A DNA stretch of 64,000 bases from Pseudomonas kielensis. Its GTDB lineage: Bacteria; Pseudomonadota; Gammaproteobacteria; Pseudomonadales; Pseudomonadaceae. Location: positions 1-64,000 of the forward strand of contig NZ_JACMYG010000032.1 of assembly GCF_014236655.1 (NCBI RefSeq), written 5' to 3'. A program made the position numbers and the translations under genes. This document shows, piece by piece, positions 61,396-64,000 of this stretch. Within the stretch, counting starts at the first letter, position 1, and each line of letters opens with the position of its first letter. The notes beneath the pieces are model-generated. The model saw only the letters and a program-made list of their open reading frames with translations, did no database searches and was not told where the DNA came from.

Positions 61396-62190
61396 ATGAG
61401 CCAAACAGCAAAACAACTTCTGCCAGGCGCCTCGCCACTGGGACGCGTGGCCCTGGTCACAGGCGCCGCCATGGGGATCGGTGCCGCCATCGCCGAACGC
61501 CTGGGGCACGACGGGCATACCGTGGTGGTGGCCGACATCAACCTGGCGGCGGCCGAAGAAATGGTCGCCGGGCTGCATGCCCAGGGCATCGAGGCCATGG
61601 CACTGGTCATCGACGTCGGCGACGCCGAGTCCATCCGCGCGGCGTTTGCCTTGCTGCAAGCGCGCTTCGGCCGCTGCGATGTGCTGGTCAACAACGCCGG
61701 TGTGGCCAAGACTCAGGCGTTCCTGGAGTGCGACCTCAGCGACTGGCAACGGGTCCTGAACATAAACCTGACCGGCTCGCTGCTCTGCGGCCAACAGGCG
61801 GCGCGGCTGATGCAGGCCAATGGCTGGGGGCGGATCATCAACGTCGCCTCCATCAGCGGTCTGCGCGCCAGCCTGGGTCGTACGGCCTATGGCACGTCCA
61901 AGGCCGCGCTCATCGGGCTGACCCGGCAGATGGCCGTCGAGCTCGCCGAATACGGGATTACCGTCAACGGCATTGCCCCAGGCCCGGTGGATACCCCGCT
62001 GACCCAGAGGCTGCATTCGGCCGCGACGCGCGACTCCTATGCCAGGGCAGTACCGATGCGCCGCTATGGCACCCCGGCGGAAATGGCGGGGGCGGTGGCC
62101 TTCCTGGCATCCGATGATTCGTCGTACATCAGCGGCCATGTGATTCCAGTGGACGGCGGTTTCATGGCCTCGGGCATTCTGGAGATCTGA
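61396..62190 (+). CDS. SDR-family oxidoreductase
   Basis: A 264-residue short-chain dehydrogenase with TGAAMGIG, NNAGVAK, NVASISG and YGTSKAA (catalytic Ser, Tyr and Lys). The acidic residue after the second strand (VADINL) suggests NAD. Last gene of the TRAP operon, with a GAGAG ribosome site. With the SDR at 49035 it brackets the locus, so both may act on the same substrate or successive intermediates. Confidence 0.88.
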   Translation: MSQTAKQLLPGASPLGRVALVTGAAMGIGAAIAERLGHDGHTVVVADINLAAAEEMVAGLHAQGIEAMALVIDVGDAESIRAAFALLQARFGRCDVLVNNAGVAKTQAFLECDLSDWQRVLNINLTGSLLCGQQAARLMQANGWGRIINVASISGLRASLGRTAYGTSKAALIGLTRQMAVELAEYGITVNGIAPGPVDTPLTQRLHSAATRDSYARAVPMRRYGTPAEMAGAVAFLASDDSSYISGHVIPVDGGFMASGILEI

Positions 62191-62191
62191 A

Positions 62192-62362
62192 GGGGCGCGG
62201 TGGACAGGAGCGCGCGCCCGCGGCGCAGCCTGGTGGCGCAATCTGCCCAAGGTGCTGGCCAATGCCCTGGTCATGGCGCCGATCATTCGCCGCTTGATCG
62301 ACAGCAATCCACGGGACATGACGGAGCAGGATGTAGCGGCCATCTATCGCGGGATTTTCTGA
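62192..62362 (+). pseudogene. Possible C-terminal gene remnant
   Basis: A frame without a start codon reads AAWWRNLPKVLANALVMAP, IIRRLIDSNPRDMTEQDVAA and IYRGIF before a stop. It has protein-like composition and two amphipathic helices, but no upstream part exists because the SDR gene ends directly before it. I cannot name the family. Confidence 0.35.
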
Positions 62363-62505
62363 GGGGAGTATTGGCCTGCCGTAACCTGTGAATCCATTCG
62401 GCCCAGGCCATCCAACCCGGGTGGTGGTTCTGGCCTGATGCCGGGTGGGCTGGCTGAGCACTCAATGTGAAGCTACATTTTCCTCTTTGAGTGCAAGGAA
62501 CAATC

Positions 62506-62841
62506 ATGCGGATAGGGATGGCAGTGCTGGGGTGCGTGGTGTTGGTGGGGTGTTCGCTGCCGGCCTCGCTGGTGCCGGGGGAGCCGAACCTGAGCAAGGA
62601 GACCGCCAAGCCGCCCAAGGAGTACGCGGCTTGCGTGTTGCCCGCCTGGCAGCGCGAGGTGCCCAAGGCCACCCAGACCCAGATCTCCAACGGCTGGCGG
62701 ATCAACGCGCCCAGCATCATTACCGCCGATGAAATCGTCGATATCGTCAAGTACAAGGACGGCAGCAAGGTTTCGCTGTATCAGGGGCCACCCTGGGCCA
62801 AGTCGGCAGCCTTGCGCAAGGCGGTACGCGATTGCCTGTAG
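62506..62841 (+). CDS. Small lipoprotein, function unknown
   Basis: A 111-residue lipoprotein with signal and lipobox AVLGCVVLVGC, then a Pro-rich linker and a globular part with two cysteines (AACVLPAWQREV; VRDCL) probably joined by a disulfide. AAGGA precedes ATG 62506. No family recognised. Convergent with the next small gene, one base apart. Confidence 0.75.
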   Translation: MRIGMAVLGCVVLVGCSLPASLVPGEPNLSKETAKPPKEYAACVLPAWQREVPKATQTQISNGWRINAPSIITADEIVDIVKYKDGSKVSLYQGPPWAKSAALRKAVRDCL

Positions 62842-62842
62842 C

Positions 62843-63037
62843 TTATGGGCTGGCTTGGGTTTCACAGACGAAGTAGTTGCTCTGGCGGTTTTTCGCGGTG
62901 AGGTCCTTGGTCAGTTGCCTGGCCGCCGCGACGCACTGTTGATAGGCATCGGGCTGCACCCAATGTTCAACGGCAATCACCTGGCAGTCGCTGCGCGAGG
63001 CGTCGGTGCACAGGTAAAGCAGTAGAAAGACCGTCAT
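62843..63037 (-). CDS. Small secreted protein, function unknown
   Basis: A 64-residue protein that opens with MTVFLLLYLCTDASRSDCQV, a short hydrophobic segment, followed by VQPDAYQQCVAAARQLTKDL and a final cysteine (FVCETQ). Start chosen at ATG 63037; an upstream ATG would place a polar stretch before the hydrophobic segment. Unrecognised. Confidence 0.55.
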   Translation of the reverse strand: MTVFLLLYLCTDASRSDCQVIAVEHWVQPDAYQQCVAAARQLTKDLTAKNRQSNYFVCETQASP

Positions 63038-63149
63038 ACACGCTCCCGCACGCTCGATGGCAGAATCTGTGCCGCCAGTACTCAGTATGTACGTCTCCAT
63101 GACTTAGGCCAGTCTTGCGGCCCGCCATTAGTCCATCAAGGAAGTTGTC

Positions 63150-63470
63150 ATGATCACCACCACTACCCATTCCATCGAAGGCCGGCAGATTGCGGCGTAC
63201 CTGGACATCGTCAGCGCGGAGTCCGTGCAGGGCATCAACGTCGTGCGGGACATGTTTGCCGGCATGCGCGATTTTTTCGGCGGGCGTTCCCAGACCCTGG
63301 AGAAAGCCCTGCGCGAAGCCCGTGCCCAGGCCACTGACGAGCTCAAGGAGCGGGCTCGCAGCCTGCAGGCGGATGCGGTGGTGGGGATCAACTTTGAAAT
63401 CAGCATGCCTTCCGGCAAGGGCAGCATGCTGGTGGTCTTCGTGACCGGTACGGCGGTCAAGCTCAACTAA
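63150..63470 (+). CDS. YbjQ/UPF0145-family protein
   Basis: A 106-residue protein with the family pattern EGRQIAAYLDIVSAESVQGI, DFFGGRSQTLEKALREAR, ADAVVGINFEIS and a final beta strand. Members form pentamers; the old heavy-metal-binding label is not well supported. AAGGA precedes the ATG. Confidence 0.87.
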   Translation: MITTTTHSIEGRQIAAYLDIVSAESVQGINVVRDMFAGMRDFFGGRSQTLEKALREARAQATDELKERARSLQADAVVGINFEISMPSGKGSMLVVFVTGTAVKLN

Positions 63471-63612
63471 CCCGAGTTGGGCCATTCGTCGGTGGATGGC
63501 TTTTTGAATGGGTAGTCCGGGGATGACCGGCTAGTCTGGAATCTCTTGAAGGTCTGTGCTTTTCAGGCGAACGCTTGTTTGCCGGCGCCGGCCTAGAGGG
63601 AGGGACGCAGGG

Positions 63613-63804
63613 ATGAGCAATCCGTACATTGAAGATGATGGCGCTGAGTACCCGATCAACAACTGTGTGCACTGCGGGCAGACAGATTACGTCTCGGGGT
63701 TTGGCCAGGCACCGAGCAAACCGGGCCAGGCCCGCGTGTCCACGGTGAGCAGGACTTCCAGCAAACCGTTCATGCCCAAGGTTAGCGTGCCATTGCGCAA
63801 GTGA
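63613..63804 (+). CDS. Small CxxC protein, function unknown
   Basis: A 63-residue protein with one CVHCGQ motif near residue 18 and a basic, disordered C-terminus (SSKPFMPKVSVPLRK). AGGGA precedes the ATG and a strong terminator follows 15 bases after the stop, which supports a real gene. Confidence 0.65.
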   Translation: MSNPYIEDDGAEYPINNCVHCGQTDYVSGFGQAPSKPGQARVSTVSRTSSKPFMPKVSVPLRK

Positions 63805-63819
63805 TCGCCAACCCGACAG

Positions 63820-63844
63820 ACCCCGCCGATGTGCGGGGTTTTTT
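63820..63844 (+). terminator. Rho-independent terminator
   Basis: ACCCCGC-CGATGT-GCGGGGT followed by TTTTT. I see nothing further down to 64000. Confidence 0.9.
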
Positions 63845-64000
63845 GTGCCTGCGGTTCGGCTGGAGGAGGGGTGTCTGCAGGCTTGTCATATTTTGTTTCA
63901 ATGTAACCGGAGGTGGTTGGGGTGTTTCACGTTTCTTTCACAAGCCAAAACGTAGGCTCAGCTCATCCGTTAAAAGCAAGTCTTGTCAGCCCGTTCCCCA

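Overview
The window looks like a piece of a Pseudomonas chromosome, most likely the P. fluorescens group. It is GC-rich, carries REP elements of the GTGGGAGC..GCTCGCGAT type, and contains a GGA-hairpin Rsm small RNA with a GacA-type box, an OprD porin, a pump resembling PvdRT-OpmQ, and several sigma-54-dependent catabolic loci. All calls come from reading the sequence; no database search was run.

Region 1 (1-15.8 kb). A stand-alone PBP2 gene is followed by a complete quinohemoprotein amine dehydrogenase (QHNDH) locus. It has a sigma-54 activator, qhpF (exporter), qhpE (subtilisin-like protease), qhpG (FAD monooxygenase), a phenylacetaldehyde-dehydrogenase-like gene, and then qhpA-qhpD-qhpC-qhpB (diheme alpha subunit, radical-SAM cross-linking enzyme, CTQ-bearing gamma subunit, beta-propeller beta subunit). 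The structural operon and the aldehyde dehydrogenase each have a -24/-12 promoter and a TGTCGC-type inverted repeat upstream, so one regulator could control oxidation of amines to aldehydes and on to acids.

Region 2 (15.8-33 kb). Ordinary core or accessory genes: LprI-like, GFA, SRPBCC, APH-like kinase, an RsmX-like sRNA, MocR/LysE/monooxygenase, two DJ-1 family genes, a TetR/MFS pair with twin operators, a decayed TonB receptor, a MacAB-type tripartite pump, CorA, PlsC and a crotonase.

Region 3 (33.1-49 kb). A recombination hotspot at tRNA-Ser(GGA). A 9.1-kb island lies between two 30-bp att repeats (33183-33212 and 42248-42277). It has its own tyrosine integrase, a serine recombinase, and a run of small overlapping genes behind a consensus promoter and a leader hairpin. 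Beyond attR come a DUF4062-HEAT protein, a broken second integrase, and a compact AT-rich operon on the minus strand: TIR-like protein, caspase-like protease, three-helix membrane protein, and a 37-residue polyproline peptide. The first two genes match the recently described TIR-caspase (type IV Thoeris) anti-phage logic. The last two are additional, and this operon is the best candidate here for a system not fully described. A degenerate P2-type tail gene (gpU) and a heptamer tandem repeat mark the far edge.

Region 4 (49-62.4 kb). A catabolic/uptake locus for an unidentified carboxylate: SDR, a sigma-54 activator with no sensor domain, LysR regulator, SCP-x-like thiolase, AMP-forming CoA ligase, two PPC (DUF296) proteins, an OprD porin, a Tat-exported TRAP binding protein, a fused DctQM permease and a second SDR. 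Near-perfect sigma-54 promoters precede the thiolase and the TRAP genes. A ~757-bp inverted repeat sits between the porin and the TRAP genes.

Region 5 (62.4-64 kb). Small lipoprotein, YbjQ-like and CxxC proteins.
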